Origin: Comamonadaceae bacterium OS-1
Lineage (GTDB): Bacteria > Pseudomonadota > Gammaproteobacteria > Burkholderiales > Burkholderiaceae_C
DNA length: 64,000 nucleotides
Direction of reading: 5' to 3'
NCBI GenBank assembly: GCA_027923965.1
Contig: AP026969.1
Coordinates: 3,100,001-3,164,000 of the forward strand
The notes beneath the pieces are model-generated. The model had not been told where the DNA came from. It searched no databases and saw only the letters and a program-made list of their open reading frames with translations. Below, in pieces: positions 17,612 through 26,476 of the stretch. The first letter of the stretch is position 1. Each line of letters starts with the position of its first letter. The translations under genes and the position numbers were made by a program.

Positions 17612-18566
17612 GGGGAGACCTTCCAACATTGATTTGACGCACCACTTGCTTCGACTCCAAGTCGATCACCGTCAGCTTGCGGGCCCAGCGCGAGGTGACC
17701 ATCAGCAGCTTGCCGTCGGCCGACACGTCCATGCAGTCCGGCCCACCGGGTGCCGGGTAGGTGGCCACCGACTCCAGGGTTTGCAGGTCGATCTTGTTGA
17801 TGGTGTTGGCCACCCGGTTGCTAACGAACACATGGCGTTTGTCGCCTGCTGCGCGGAACGCGTGCGAGCCCTTGCCGGTGGCAATGACCTTGGTGCGCAC
17901 AGGGGTCTTGCCAGACACGTCGTACACCTCCACGCCCTCCCCGCCCGTCAAGCCGACCAGCAGGGATTTGTCATCGGCCGTGCCGTATACATCGGCGGGC
18001 ATGGCCCCGGTAGGCGTGCGCCATTTGACGGTTTGCGTCGCCAGGTCCACCGCAATCAGCTCGTCACTGTCTTGCATGGTGGAGTAAATGGTGGTGCTTT
18101 TGCTGTCGATCCACAGATGGCTGGGTGTCTTGCCCGTGGCCACGCGCTTGGCCAACACAATGTCTTTGCCGTCCCAGCGGTAAATGTCGATGTGGTTGAG
18201 GCGGTTGGCCGCCGTCACAAACCACTTCATATTCGGCGAAAAGCGCAGCTGGTAGGGGTCGAGCACGCCACTGACCACGCGCTGGATCTCGGCCGTCTTG
18301 GGGTCGATGAAGGTCAGCGTGTCGGACAGCGCATTGGCAATCAGCAGCGACTTCTCATCGGGGGTGAGGTACATGTGGTGCGGCTCTTTGCCGGTGGGGA
18401 TGCGCTTGGTTTCGCTCCAACTGCCCGGGTCGATCACGCTGACGCTCGCGTCCAGCGAGTTGAGGACAAAAATCGGGGAAGCCACCGGGGTGGACTGGGC
18501 CTGGGCGGCTACGGCAACCGCAAGAACAGAGACCAAAAAGGCAAAACGTCGGACAAACAACTTCAC
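17577..18566 (-). CDS. Secreted YncE/cytochrome-D1-like beta-propeller protein
   Basis: 329 residues. A signal peptide (VKLFVRRFAFLVSVLAVAVAAQAQ) is followed by about seven repeats of the type 'FVLNSLDASVSVIDP', 'IPTGKEPHHMYLTPDEKSL', 'LSDTLTFIDPKT' and 'VFVSNRVANTINKIDL', typical of YVTN/YncE propellers. No haem-binding CxxCH is present. I choose the GTG at 18566, where the signal peptide starts and which leaves a 44-bp gap to rsuA; the longer frame to 18665 would overlap rsuA. The function is unknown; it is probably periplasmic and coupled with the deacetylase by a 35-bp overlap. Confidence 0.82.
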   Translation of the reverse strand: MKLFVRRFAFLVSVLAVAVAAQAQSTPVASPIFVLNSLDASVSVIDPGSWSETKRIPTGKEPHHMYLTPDEKSLLIANALSDTLTFIDPKTAEIQRVVSGVLDPYQLRFSPNMKWFVTAANRLNHIDIYRWDGKDIVLAKRVATGKTPSHLWIDSKSTTIYSTMQDSDELIAVDLATQTVKWRTPTGAMPADVYGTADDKSLLVGLTGGEGVEVYDVSGKTPVRTKVIATGKGSHAFRAAGDKRHVFVSNRVANTINKIDLQTLESVATYPAPGGPDCMDVSADGKLLMVTSRWARKLTVIDLESKQVVRQINVGRSPHGVWTLDHAAR

Positions 18567-18610
18567 AAAGCACCACTCGTAACAGACAACCCAGGAGTGT
18601 AGCCGCCGGG

Positions 18611-19363
18611 CTAGGCCTGCAAAGAAGACAACTGCGCCAGATCGTCCGCGCTGAGCCAGCGCCATTGCCCGGGCAGCAGGTCGGCGGGCAACGCAAAACT
18701 CCCCATTTGCGAACGGTGCAGGCCCTCCACCCGGTTACTCACGGCAGCCAACATGCGTTTGACCTGGTGGTATTTGCCCTCGGTCAGCGTCAGGCGCAGA
18801 TGGTGGCTGCTGACGGCTTCGCACGCGGCGGCGCGTACCGGCTTGGGGTCATCGTCCAGCACCACTCCGGCCAGCAGCTTGGCCACCTGCTGGTCGTCCA
18901 GCGGGTGCTTGGTGGTGACCTCGTACACCTTGGGCACATGCTTTTTGGGCGAGGTCATGCGGTGGATGAACTGTCCATCGTCACTGAGCAGCAGCAAGCC
19001 GGTGGTGTCCTGGTCCAGCCGACCCACGGCCTGCACGCCTTGCAGTGCGCCCTTTTGGGGCCGCAGCCGCAAAGGCGATGGCAGCAGCGTGTAGATGCTG
19101 GGATAGGTGGACGGCTTTTGCGAGCACTCGGTGCCCGCCGGCTTGTTCAGCAGCACATAGGCCTGGCGGTGGTAGGGCCAGTCCACGCCCTGTACCCGAA
19201 AGCGCAGTCCTTCCGCTTCAAAATCCATAGCTGACTCTGTACACGGAACGGGCACAAGCGCCGCATTTTCTGGATAAACCTCAACCAGGCCTTGTTGGAC
19301 CAGACCGGCGCACACACGGCGCGTACCAAAGCCCTGCGAATAAAGAATGTCTTGTAGCTGCAT
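18611..19363 (-). CDS. rsuA: 16S rRNA pseudouridine synthase, RsuA family
   Basis: 250 residues. An S4-like N-terminal segment (MQLQDILYSQGFGTRRVCAGLVQQG) is followed by the catalytic domain: QAYVLLNKPAGTECS, the catalytic-Asp motif VGRLDQDTTGLLLLSDDG, YEVTTKHPLDD and LTEGKYHQVKRMLAAVSNRV. RsuA makes pseudouridine 516 in 16S rRNA. The start at ATG 19363 follows the family N-terminus; the longer frame begins in non-family sequence. It is the first gene of a six-gene minus-strand run. Confidence 0.9.
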   Translation of the reverse strand: MQLQDILYSQGFGTRRVCAGLVQQGLVEVYPENAALVPVPCTESAMDFEAEGLRFRVQGVDWPYHRQAYVLLNKPAGTECSQKPSTYPSIYTLLPSPLRLRPQKGALQGVQAVGRLDQDTTGLLLLSDDGQFIHRMTSPKKHVPKVYEVTTKHPLDDQQVAKLLAGVVLDDDPKPVRAAACEAVSSHHLRLTLTEGKYHQVKRMLAAVSNRVEGLHRSQMGSFALPADLLPGQWRWLSADDLAQLSSLQA

Positions 19364-19506
19364 CTCCCGAGTATCGCAAACACAGCGTGCTGCCCCGTGA
19401 AACAGATGGATACGATATGTCCATAATATGGTGCATAAAGCGTGAAGCAATTCACACTGGCAGGTAGCGTATGCGACTACAAACGTGGCTCTACTGGAGC
19501 TCCCTA

Positions 19507-19995
19507 ATGCGTGAACTATTTACCACCCTGTTTGTTTTTGCCGCTGCCTTCATGCTGTGGCGTACCGTGCGGCCCCACCAGCGCCATGGCGGCTACCAGA
19601 TCGCCGCGTCGCCACAACTCTACAACACCGATTCCGCCGACCAGCCTATCTACAAATGGCCCGCGTTGGGCCTGTTTCAGCTAGGTGCGGCCGACAGCTC
19701 CCGCTACCAGGCCGCCTTGAAGCTGGTGGCCGATGGCACCCCCATCAGCCCGGCCGGTACCCAGGTGGTCGCCCACCTGCACACCGGGGGCCACAACGCC
19801 GAAATCTGGAAGCCGGTCGAAATCCGCATCCACGGCGCACGCGTGGGTTTTTTGTCGAGTGGCGATGGCAGCCGTTTCCAGCGCCGCCTGGCCCATGAAG
19901 GGCATGCGGGAGAAACCACCTGTTGCAATGCGCTGATCACCTGTACCGACAACCACTACGACATCCGGCTGGACCTGAAAGAATTCCGCCATTGA
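19507..19995 (+). CDS. Small membrane-anchored protein with HIRAN-like motif
   Basis: 162 residues. An N-terminal hydrophobic helix (MRELFTTLFVFAAAFMLWRTV) is followed by a soluble domain. The stretch VEIRIHGARVGFLSSGDGSRFQRRL resembles the 'V.G..VGYLS...A..FR..L' pattern seen in HIRAN-like domains, but the match is by eye. Two cysteines (TTCCNALITC) lie near the C-terminus. I choose ATG 19507 (GGAG 7 bases upstream) over 19471. It is divergent from rsuA and upstream of the DegP-type protease. The function is unknown. Confidence 0.65.
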   Translation: MRELFTTLFVFAAAFMLWRTVRPHQRHGGYQIAASPQLYNTDSADQPIYKWPALGLFQLGAADSSRYQAALKLVADGTPISPAGTQVVAHLHTGGHNAEIWKPVEIRIHGARVGFLSSGDGSRFQRRLAHEGHAGETTCCNALITCTDNHYDIRLDLKEFRH

Positions 19996-20078
19996 AAGCA
20001 TAGCTGGGCCTTTAAGTCTGGCCTAAGCCAGCATCCTGATAGTTGGGCATCGCAACCCAACCACCCAAGGATGCTCTC

Positions 20079-21578
20079 ATGCAGGTTCTGTCTCTCCAAA
20101 ACACCAAACTCGTTCTCGCCCTGGTCGCCGCCGGAGCCATTGGCGGCATGGGTGGCTCCTTGCTGCACAACGTCGGCGAAGCCCGCGCAGCAGCCCCCCT
20201 CGTCAGCACCGCCAACACCGCCAACTTGGCCGCCACCCCCATGGCGTTGCCCGATTTCTCGCAGATCACCACCCAGTACGGCCCGGCGGTCGTCAACATC
20301 AGCGTAACCAGCGTCGCCAAAGCCGGTGCCGACGACGCGCAAACCGCCCAACGCCCGCAGCGCGACGATCCTTTTGGCAACGACCCCTTCTTTGAGTTCT
20401 TCCGCCGCTTCCAACAAGGCCAGGGCGGGGCCCCCGGGCAGAAGGAGGCTCCAGCGCGCAGCCAGGGCTCTGGCTTCATCGTGAGCGCCGATGGCATCGT
20501 GATGACCAACGCCCACGTGGTGAAGGATGCCAAGGAAGTGGTCGTCAAGCTCACCGACCGCCGCGAATTCGTCGCCAAGGTGCTGGGGGCCGACCCCAAA
20601 ACCGACATCGCGGTATTAAAGATAGATGCCAAAAACCTGCCCGTGGCCACCATCGGCAAGTCCAGCGACCTGAAAGTCGGCGAATGGGTGCTGGCCATCG
20701 GCTCGCCCTACGGGTTTGAAAACACCGTCACCGCCGGTGTGGTCAGCGCCAAAGGCCGTTCTTTGCCCGACGACAGCGCGGTGCCCTTTATCCAGACCGA
20801 TGCAGCCGTCAACCCCGGCAACTCGGGTGGACCTCTATTCAATAGCCGGGGCGAGGTAATCGGCATCAACTCGCAGATCTACAGCCGCACCGGTGGCTAC
20901 CAAGGCCTGTCGTTTGCCATTCCCATGGACCTGGCAGGCAAGGTCAAAGACCAGATCGTCGCCCATGGCAAGGTGGAACACGCGCGCCTGGGTGTGTCGG
21001 TGCAAGAGGTCAACCAGGCCCTTGCCGACTCGTTCAAGCTGGATAAACCGGAAGGTGCGCTAGTGTCCAGTGTCGAAAAAGACGGCCCTGCAGGCAAAGC
21101 CGGTTTGCAGCCGGGCGACGTGATCCGCAAGGTGGATGGGCATGCTGTCGTGTCTTCGGGCGACCTGCCCGCCTTCATCAGCCAGAACGTACCGGGAGAC
21201 AAGGTCCAACTGGACGTATGGCGCAAGGGAGCTGCGCTGGAAATCGAGGCCAAGCTGGGTAATGCCAACGACAAACCGGTACAGGTCGCCACCAGCAAAG
21301 AAGCTGCATCGCAAGGCCGCCTGGGGCTGGCCTTGCGCCCCTTGCAGCCCGAGGAACTGCGCGCGGCAGGCATTGCCAACGGCCTGCTGATCGAATCCTC
21401 CGCTGGCGCAGCAGCCAATGCTGGGGTCGAAAGTGGCGACGTGTTGCTGGCCATCAATGGCACGCCCGTCAAGAGCATCGACCAGGTACGGGTGGCCGTC
21501 TCCAAGTCGGACAAATCGATAGCGCTGCTGATCTTGCGCGCGGGCGACACCATCTTTGTACCGGTGCGCATGGGCTGA
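20079..21578 (+). CDS. DegP/DegQ-type periplasmic serine protease (Do family)
   Basis: 499 residues. A signal/anchor segment (residues ~8–32) is followed by a trypsin-like domain with complete triad: His in MTNAHVVKDA, Asp in KTDIAVLKID and Ser in NPGNSGGPLFN. Two PDZ domains follow (about 285–375 and 405–495; GKAGLQPGDVIRKVDG and ANAGVESGDVLLAING). It is a periplasmic chaperone/protease for misfolded envelope proteins. AAGG lies 8 bases before ATG 20079. A hairpin follows the stop. It could equally be called MucD or HtrA; exact orthology was not tested. Confidence 0.93.
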   Translation: MQVLSLQNTKLVLALVAAGAIGGMGGSLLHNVGEARAAAPLVSTANTANLAATPMALPDFSQITTQYGPAVVNISVTSVAKAGADDAQTAQRPQRDDPFGNDPFFEFFRRFQQGQGGAPGQKEAPARSQGSGFIVSADGIVMTNAHVVKDAKEVVVKLTDRREFVAKVLGADPKTDIAVLKIDAKNLPVATIGKSSDLKVGEWVLAIGSPYGFENTVTAGVVSAKGRSLPDDSAVPFIQTDAAVNPGNSGGPLFNSRGEVIGINSQIYSRTGGYQGLSFAIPMDLAGKVKDQIVAHGKVEHARLGVSVQEVNQALADSFKLDKPEGALVSSVEKDGPAGKAGLQPGDVIRKVDGHAVVSSGDLPAFISQNVPGDKVQLDVWRKGAALEIEAKLGNANDKPVQVATSKEAASQGRLGLALRPLQPEELRAAGIANGLLIESSAGAAANAGVESGDVLLAINGTPVKSIDQVRVAVSKSDKSIALLILRAGDTIFVPVRMG

Positions 21579-21592
21579 TCACCCCCCCAAAC

Positions 21593-21620
21593 AGGCAGCC
21601 CGCACAAGAGTGGGCTGCCT
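21593..21620 (+). terminator. Hairpin after the DegP-type gene
   Basis: A 9-bp stem, AGGCAGCCC (21593–21601) with GGGCTGCCT (21612–21620), 14 bp after the stop codon. The tail is A-rich rather than T-rich, so termination is likely but not certain. Confidence 0.6.
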
Positions 21621-22191
21621 AAAAACGGGCTTTTTGGGGGTCTGTTGTGTAAAACACAACGGCGGCAGCATGGCTTACCAAGGCTTCTTGGAGCCTGTTT
21701 TTAGTATACAAAACAGAATTTCAAATCAATCCATAAACGAATAAAACCCTGGAATAAAAGGAGTTTCAAGCACTCATGCCAGTATCGCGCCACTCCGCAT
21801 GTGCCCTGTCGATGGTGTGCAAGTGCTGCTTTTTCGGTAGCAGTAGCATTTTGTAAGCAAATTGAAACAGGGCCGTCTATGTGCGGTATTGCACACCCGC
21901 AAGGTGGTCAAGTCCATCGATTTGCTGGACGTTAATACAGCAAAAATAGGAATATCAATCTAACTTGATATGCTTGACTCGATATTAATAGTCCTCCTAG
22001 AATTCGCCGTCCCCCTACAACCCTAGGGACAACCCGAACCCGCTGCCGAACCCCGGCTAAGTCAAATCGCTGCCAACGCCTTGAGGGCACCGCAGGATCT
22101 TGATGGCGTACCCACCCAATCGAGGTGCCCCAAGCGAATTGCTCTTACGCAAACTTTATCGCCCCAGGCCCTCGCTAGATGAGGAAGTGCT
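21621..22191. other. About 570-bp AT-richer intergenic region with promoter and long leader
   Basis: No convincing gene was found. The stretch 21690–21770 is clearly AT-rich against its surroundings. A 26-codon open frame at 21776–21856 has a poorly placed ribosome site and no recognised features. A sigma-70-type promoter sits at 21974–22003, giving a leader of roughly 180 nt before the transglycosylase gene. Confidence 0.5.
21974..22003 (+). promoter_or_regulatory. Sigma-70-type promoter for the lytic transglycosylase
   Basis: TTGACT, an 18-bp spacer and TAGAAT: five of six matches in each box. It lies about 190 bp before the start codon. Confidence 0.6.
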
Positions 22192-23022
22192 ATGACAGCG
22201 TTACACAAGATTGGCCAAGGGCTGCGAACTTTCGCCGCCGATATTGCCCAGGGCTTTTTTGAGATTACCCATAACGGATTCGCCCTGCTGGGCTTGGTCG
22301 TTGCATTTTCGGTCGTGACCATGACCGCCCGGCCTGATTTGCGCCAGATTGCAGAAGTCCAACTGATGGGCTGGCTGCAAGAGCGCCAAGTAGTGCCCAG
22401 CACCGATACGGAATTGGCTGCTGAGGCCGACACCGATGCGGTAGACCGCGCTACCGCCAGCAATCCACAAGATCTGCCCAAGCAGCAGGCGGCTGTGGCC
22501 TATTGGCTGAGCAAAAAATACCATGTAGCGGCCGAACCGGTCAGCGCTCTGGTGGCTGAGGCCTATGACCTCGGCAAGCGCGTCAAACTTGACCCGACTC
22601 TGATCTTGGCGGTGATGGCCATTGAGTCCGGCTTCAATCCATTTGCCCAAAGCCCCGTCGGTGCCCAGGGCCTCATGCAAGTAATGACCCGCGTACACAC
22701 CGAAAAATACGATGTATTTGGCGGAAAACTGGCGGCGTTTGATCCTTTGACCAATTTGCGCGTAGGCGTGAAGGTGTTGCAGGAATGCATTGCGCGTGCA
22801 GGGTCGGTAGAAGGCGGTCTGCGGAACTACGTCGGCGCGGCCAACATCCAGGATGACGGCGGCTATGCTGGCAAAGTTATGGCCGAACACAGCCGCCTGC
22901 AACAGGTAGCCGCGGGCCGCGCCACTTCCACGGCCACCCCGCGTTCCGTGCCGGTAACAGCGCCCGCACCAAAAATCCAAGTCCCGGATGAAGACAAAGT
23001 CGCTTTGCTCGTCAAATACTAA
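22192..23022 (+). CDS. Membrane-anchored lytic transglycosylase (SLT domain)
   Basis: 276 residues. One hydrophobic segment (about 28–46, GFALLGLVVAFSVVTMT) suggests an anchor. The SLT-type domain has the catalytic Glu in LAVMAIESGFNPFAQSPVGA, followed by QGLMQVM and NYVGAAN. The ~40 C-terminal residues are Pro/Thr/Ala-rich. It cuts the glycan strands of peptidoglycan. Its start is supported by AGGAAG about 5 bases upstream. It follows a long leader and precedes the riboswitch/glyA unit. Confidence 0.88.
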   Translation: MTALHKIGQGLRTFAADIAQGFFEITHNGFALLGLVVAFSVVTMTARPDLRQIAEVQLMGWLQERQVVPSTDTELAAEADTDAVDRATASNPQDLPKQQAAVAYWLSKKYHVAAEPVSALVAEAYDLGKRVKLDPTLILAVMAIESGFNPFAQSPVGAQGLMQVMTRVHTEKYDVFGGKLAAFDPLTNLRVGVKVLQECIARAGSVEGGLRNYVGAANIQDDGGYAGKVMAEHSRLQQVAAGRATSTATPRSVPVTAPAPKIQVPDEDKVALLVKY

Positions 23023-23052
23023 ACCTTCAGGCCTCCGTTACACTAGCCAAGT

Positions 23053-23203
23053 ACGCAACTGGCGATAGGCGTGACCCCCTGGGGTGCTCACGCTGACGTG
23101 GACCACCGCTGCGGCCTTTTTCACAGGGCCCCGTCGGGCAACCACTGGGAAGCGTACCGCCAGGGCCTCCAGGCCCTCGGCGTTCAGCCGTTCGCCTGGG
23201 CAG
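23053..23203 (+). ncRNA. ZTP (pfl) riboswitch upstream of glyA
   Basis: The conserved blocks of the ZTP/pfl aptamer are present in order: CGCAACTGGCG (23054–23064), GTGG paired with the later ACCAC in ACCACTGGGAAGCG (23141–23154), and the 3' block CCGTTCGCCTGGGCAG (23188–23203). Variable stems lie between, including AGGGCCT–CC–AGGCCCT. ZTP signals shortage of 10-formyl-tetrahydrofolate, and glyA, which makes one-carbon units, is a known target of this class. The expression platform must lie in the ~50 nt before the glyA start. Confidence 0.88.
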
Positions 23204-23256
23204 CACTTGCTTCATCGCAAGGACCACCGTCTTGACTACCAGGTTAAAGGACTGCC

Positions 23257-24501
23257 ATGTACGACCGTACGATTCTCGTAGAGCAAACCGATCCCGAGCT
23301 GTTTGCAGCCATCCAGGCTGAAAACGCCCGCCAAGAACACCACATCGAGCTGATCGCCAGCGAAAACTACGCCTCGCCCGCCGTGATGGCCGCGCAGGGA
23401 TCGCAGCTCACCAATAAATATGCCGAAGGCTATCCCGGCCGCCGCTACTACGGTGGCTGCGAGTACGTGGATGTGGCCGAACAACTGGCGATTGACCGCG
23501 TCAAACAAATCTTTGGAGCAGAAGCCGCCAACGTACAACCGCACTGCGGCGCATCGGCCAACGAAGCCGTATTCTTGGCCTTCCTGAAGCCCGGTGACAC
23601 CATCATGGGCATGAGTCTGGCCGAAGGCGGCCACCTGACCCACGGCATGGCGCTCAACATGAGTGGTAAGTGGTTCAATGTAGTTAGCTACGGCCTTGAT
23701 GCCAACGAAGCCATTGACTACGACGCGATGGAGCGAAAAGCCCACGAATCTAAGCCCAAACTTATCATTGCGGGCGCCAGCGCTTATTCTTTAGCTATTG
23801 ATTTTGAGCGCTTTGCCAAAGTCGCCAAAGACGTGGGCGCTATTTTTATGGTTGACATGGCACACTACGCCGGTCTGATTGCCGCAGGCATTTACCCCAA
23901 CCCCGTGCCGCACGCTGACATCGTCACATCGACCACCCACAAGAGCCTGCGCGGCCCACGTGGTGGCATCATCTTGATGAAGTCGCAGTTTGAAAAAGCC
24001 ATCAACAGCGCCATCTTCCCCGGCCTGCAAGGCGGTCCGCTGATGCATGTGATTGCGGCCAAAGCGGTTGCCTTCAAGGAAGCGCTCGCCCCCGAATTTA
24101 AGATCTACCAACGGCAGGTTTTGAAAAATGCCCAAATCGTCGCCGAAACGCTGACCCAGCGTGGCCTGCGCATCGTTAGCGGCGGCACCCAAAGCCACCT
24201 GATGCTGGTAGATTTGCGCGCCAAGGGCATCACCGGCAAAGAAGCCGAAGCCGTATTGGGAAGCGCGCATATGACCATCAACAAAAATGCGATCCCTAAC
24301 GACCCCGAAAAGCCCATGGTCACCAGCGGCGTGCGTATTGGAACCCCTGCAATGACAACGCGCGGCTTTCAAGATGAGGAGGCCCGCGCTACAGCCCATC
24401 TCATTGCTGACGTGCTGGACAACCCACGTGATGCAGGCAATCTGGACATCGTACGCGCCAAGGTCGCTGCGTTGACCAGCCGTTTCCCGGTCTACCGCTA
24501 A
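23257..24501 (+). CDS. glyA: Serine hydroxymethyltransferase
   Basis: 414 residues, full length. Motifs: [36 protein letters not shown], the [13 protein letters not shown] block, and the PLP-binding Lys in [14 protein letters not shown]. The enzyme converts serine and tetrahydrofolate to glycine and 5,10-methylene-THF, the main cellular one-carbon source. AAAGGA lies about 6 bases before ATG 23257. It is controlled by the upstream ZTP riboswitch and followed after 19 bp by nrdR. Confidence 0.97.
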   Translation: MYDRTILVEQTDPELFAAIQAENARQEHHIELIASENYASPAVMAAQGSQLTNKYAEGYPGRRYYGGCEYVDVAEQLAIDRVKQIFGAEAANVQPHCGASANEAVFLAFLKPGDTIMGMSLAEGGHLTHGMALNMSGKWFNVVSYGLDANEAIDYDAMERKAHESKPKLIIAGASAYSLAIDFERFAKVAKDVGAIFMVDMAHYAGLIAAGIYPNPVPHADIVTSTTHKSLRGPRGGIILMKSQFEKAINSAIFPGLQGGPLMHVIAAKAVAFKEALAPEFKIYQRQVLKNAQIVAETLTQRGLRIVSGGTQSHLMLVDLRAKGITGKEAEAVLGSAHMTINKNAIPNDPEKPMVTSGVRIGTPAMTTRGFQDEEARATAHLIADVLDNPRDAGNLDIVRAKVAALTSRFPVYR

Positions 24502-24520
24502 ACACGGAACCACAGCCCCC

Positions 24521-24964
24521 ATGAAGTGCCCCTTCTGCGGCCATGGCGAAACCCAGGTGGTCGAGACACGCGAATCCGACGACGGCGACCTGGTCCGCCG
24601 ACGCCGCCGATGTGGGGGCTGTGAGCAGCGCTTTACCACCTACGAACGTGCCGAGGTGGCATTGCCCACCGTGGTCAAAAAAGACGGTAGCCGCGCAGAT
24701 TTTGACCGCAAGAAGCTGCACGCCTCCATGCGGTTAGCGCTCCGTAAGCGGCCGGTAGGCATAGAACAAGTCGATGCCGCAATGGACCGTATCGAACGCA
24801 CGCTGCTGTCCAGCGGGGTCAAAGAAATGGCCACCTCCAAGCTGGGCGAGTTGGTCATGCGCGAACTCAAAAACCTCGACAAAGTGGCATACGTGCGTTT
24901 CGCCTCGGTTTACCGTAGTTTTGAAGATGTGGATGAATTCAGCCGCCTGATCAAAGACATCTGA
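24521..24964 (+). CDS. nrdR: Transcriptional repressor NrdR
   Basis: 147 residues, standard length. The N-terminal zinc ribbon has CPFC and CGGC pairs ([17 protein letters not shown] … [16 protein letters not shown]). An ATP-cone domain follows ([19 protein letters not shown]). NrdR senses ATP/dATP and represses ribonucleotide reductase genes. It follows glyA by 19 bp, a common order in proteobacteria. Confidence 0.96.
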   Translation: MKCPFCGHGETQVVETRESDDGDLVRRRRRCGGCEQRFTTYERAEVALPTVVKKDGSRADFDRKKLHASMRLALRKRPVGIEQVDAAMDRIERTLLSSGVKEMATSKLGELVMRELKNLDKVAYVRFASVYRSFEDVDEFSRLIKDI

Positions 24965-25057
24965 TAAAGCCGCAAAAGAACGCTGCAATGGTGCCAGCGG
25001 TCAATTTGTCGGGACAAGCGGCAGCGTATATCCCGCGCAAGGCCCCAAAATCAAAGC

Positions 25058-25684
25058 ATGCTAGTTCCAGCGCTGCCAGCCAAACCACACCCGCAACGGG
25101 GCTTCACGCTCATTGAACTGTTGGTCACGATGGCCATCCTGGGCATTTTGGCGGCAATGGCAGCCCCATCTATGCGCACATTTTTCGTTCGCAACACATT
25201 TTCAACTATCGGTAACGAGTTCAGCGCCAGTATTTTGCGGGCCCGTAACGAAGCGGTCAGCAAGAATATGTGCGTCACCATGTGCATGAGCAACTCGGTG
25301 GACACCACAACTGGCAATGGCCCCACATGTCTTGGGAGCGGACAAGACTGGCAAGTTGGCTGGATTGTGTTTTTGAATCCCGAATGCAACACCACCATTG
25401 ACCGGCCTCAGGAAACGAACGCCGCAGGCACATTGGTAAATGCACCGGAAAACATGCTCCTCGTCCGGCGCGCAGGCAACCCTGACTACAGCCTGATGTC
25501 CCAAAGCACCACCCAGAAAATATTTTTCAACCCCCGTGGTAACGCCACTTTAGGTGCTGCAGGCCGATTCGACCTGACCTACACCAACAACACACTGTCC
25601 AACGCCTACGGCTCTAGCATTTGCCTAGACAAGATGGGGCGCACACGGCCAGTACCAGCGGCAGTTAATTGCAATAGCTACTAA
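25058..25684 (+). CDS. Type IV pilus minor pilin, GspH/FimT family
   Basis: 208 residues. The prepilin peptidase site is RGFTLIELLVTMAILGILAAM: cleavage is expected after the Gly, with Glu at +5 of the mature protein and a hydrophobic assembly helix. The C-terminal half carries cysteines (CVTMCMSN, PECNTTID, SICLDKM, AVNCNSY) likely to form disulfides. It is the first gene of the minor-pilin cluster fimT–pilV–pilW–pilX–pilY1–pilE, which in other bacteria builds the pilus tip/priming complex. Confidence 0.88.
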   Translation: MLVPALPAKPHPQRGFTLIELLVTMAILGILAAMAAPSMRTFFVRNTFSTIGNEFSASILRARNEAVSKNMCVTMCMSNSVDTTTGNGPTCLGSGQDWQVGWIVFLNPECNTTIDRPQETNAAGTLVNAPENMLLVRRAGNPDYSLMSQSTTQKIFFNPRGNATLGAAGRFDLTYTNNTLSNAYGSSICLDKMGRTRPVPAAVNCNSY

Positions 25685-25687
25685 CAA

Positions 25688-26476
25688 GTGAATACCGTGC
25701 GGAATCCATTACTTCAACCGACCCCAAGCCCCAGACTGGTGAGAGGCGTCACGCTTATTGAGGTGCTGATAGCCATTGTGATTCTGTCCATAGGTCTATT
25801 GGGTATTGCAGGCCTACAGGTAGCCACTGCCAAGTTCAAACTAGGCAGCCAAACCCGTGCCATAACCGCATCACTTTATGCAGAATACGCCGACATGGCG
25901 CGCCTCAATCCCGATATGCTGGGAAAAAATTGGATAGACGGCGGGTCAAACAATGCTGTACCAACCCATACGGGTTATAGCTCGCTCTATGCATTCCCGC
26001 CCTTCTCAGACACGGCCACGTATGCCCAAAACCCGGATGCCATCGGTAACAGCTACCCCACGGGCAGCAAATGGGCTACCCAGCAAGCCGTAACCGATAC
26101 CAGCCTGGCAAGTCAAATATCCACGGCCAACTGCGAAAGTGGCAGCAACATCTGTACACCCAGCCAACGCGCTGTCTATGACATGCTGACCTGGCGCCAG
26201 CGGGTGCGCAACAGCCTGCCACAGGGTGCAGTGTTTGTAACGGGGGACCGGAGCACAGGCATCGTTGTCACTTTGATGTGGATAGACAAAGACAATACCG
26301 ACAAAACAGCATCCACCAACGACGGCACCAGCACTACCCAAGCCAATTTGGTCACAGCCACGCAATGCAGCGCACTTGCAAGCGCAACTGTCGGCCTAGC
26401 TCGACAAACCTGTTGTCCCGATGCAGCAGAAGCCCCTGCGGGCGTACGCTGCAACCGCTTTTCCTTTTCGCCATGA
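25688..26476 (+). CDS. pilV: Type IV pilus minor pilin PilV
   Basis: 262 residues. The prepilin motif is RGVTLIEVLIAIVILSIGLLG, with the characteristic Glu+5 and the IGLLGIAGLQ continuation of PilV proteins. The GTG at 25688 starts only 3 bases after the preceding stop. Its 3' end overlaps pilW by 4 bp (ATGA). The C-terminal half is Cys- and Thr-rich and variable-looking. It is probably part of the pilus tip complex. Confidence 0.87.
   Translation: MNTVRNPLLQPTPSPRLVRGVTLIEVLIAIVILSIGLLGIAGLQVATAKFKLGSQTRAITASLYAEYADMARLNPDMLGKNWIDGGSNNAVPTHTGYSSLYAFPPFSDTATYAQNPDAIGNSYPTGSKWATQQAVTDTSLASQISTANCESGSNICTPSQRAVYDMLTWRQRVRNSLPQGAVFVTGDRSTGIVVTLMWIDKDNTDKTASTNDGTSTTQANLVTATQCSALASATVGLARQTCCPDAAEAPAGVRCNRFSFSP

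Noticed and set aside
21776..21856. 26-codon cysteine-rich open frame in the large intergenic gap
   Set aside because: The ribosome site is too far from the ATG (about 12 bases), there is no homology clue, and its length is expected by chance.
23769..23805. Possible further copy of the dispersed repeat in glyA (AGCGCTTAT … AGCTATTGATTTT)
   Set aside because: The encoded SAYS motif is conserved in serine hydroxymethyltransferases, the palindromic core is missing, and the frame differs from the other genic copies.
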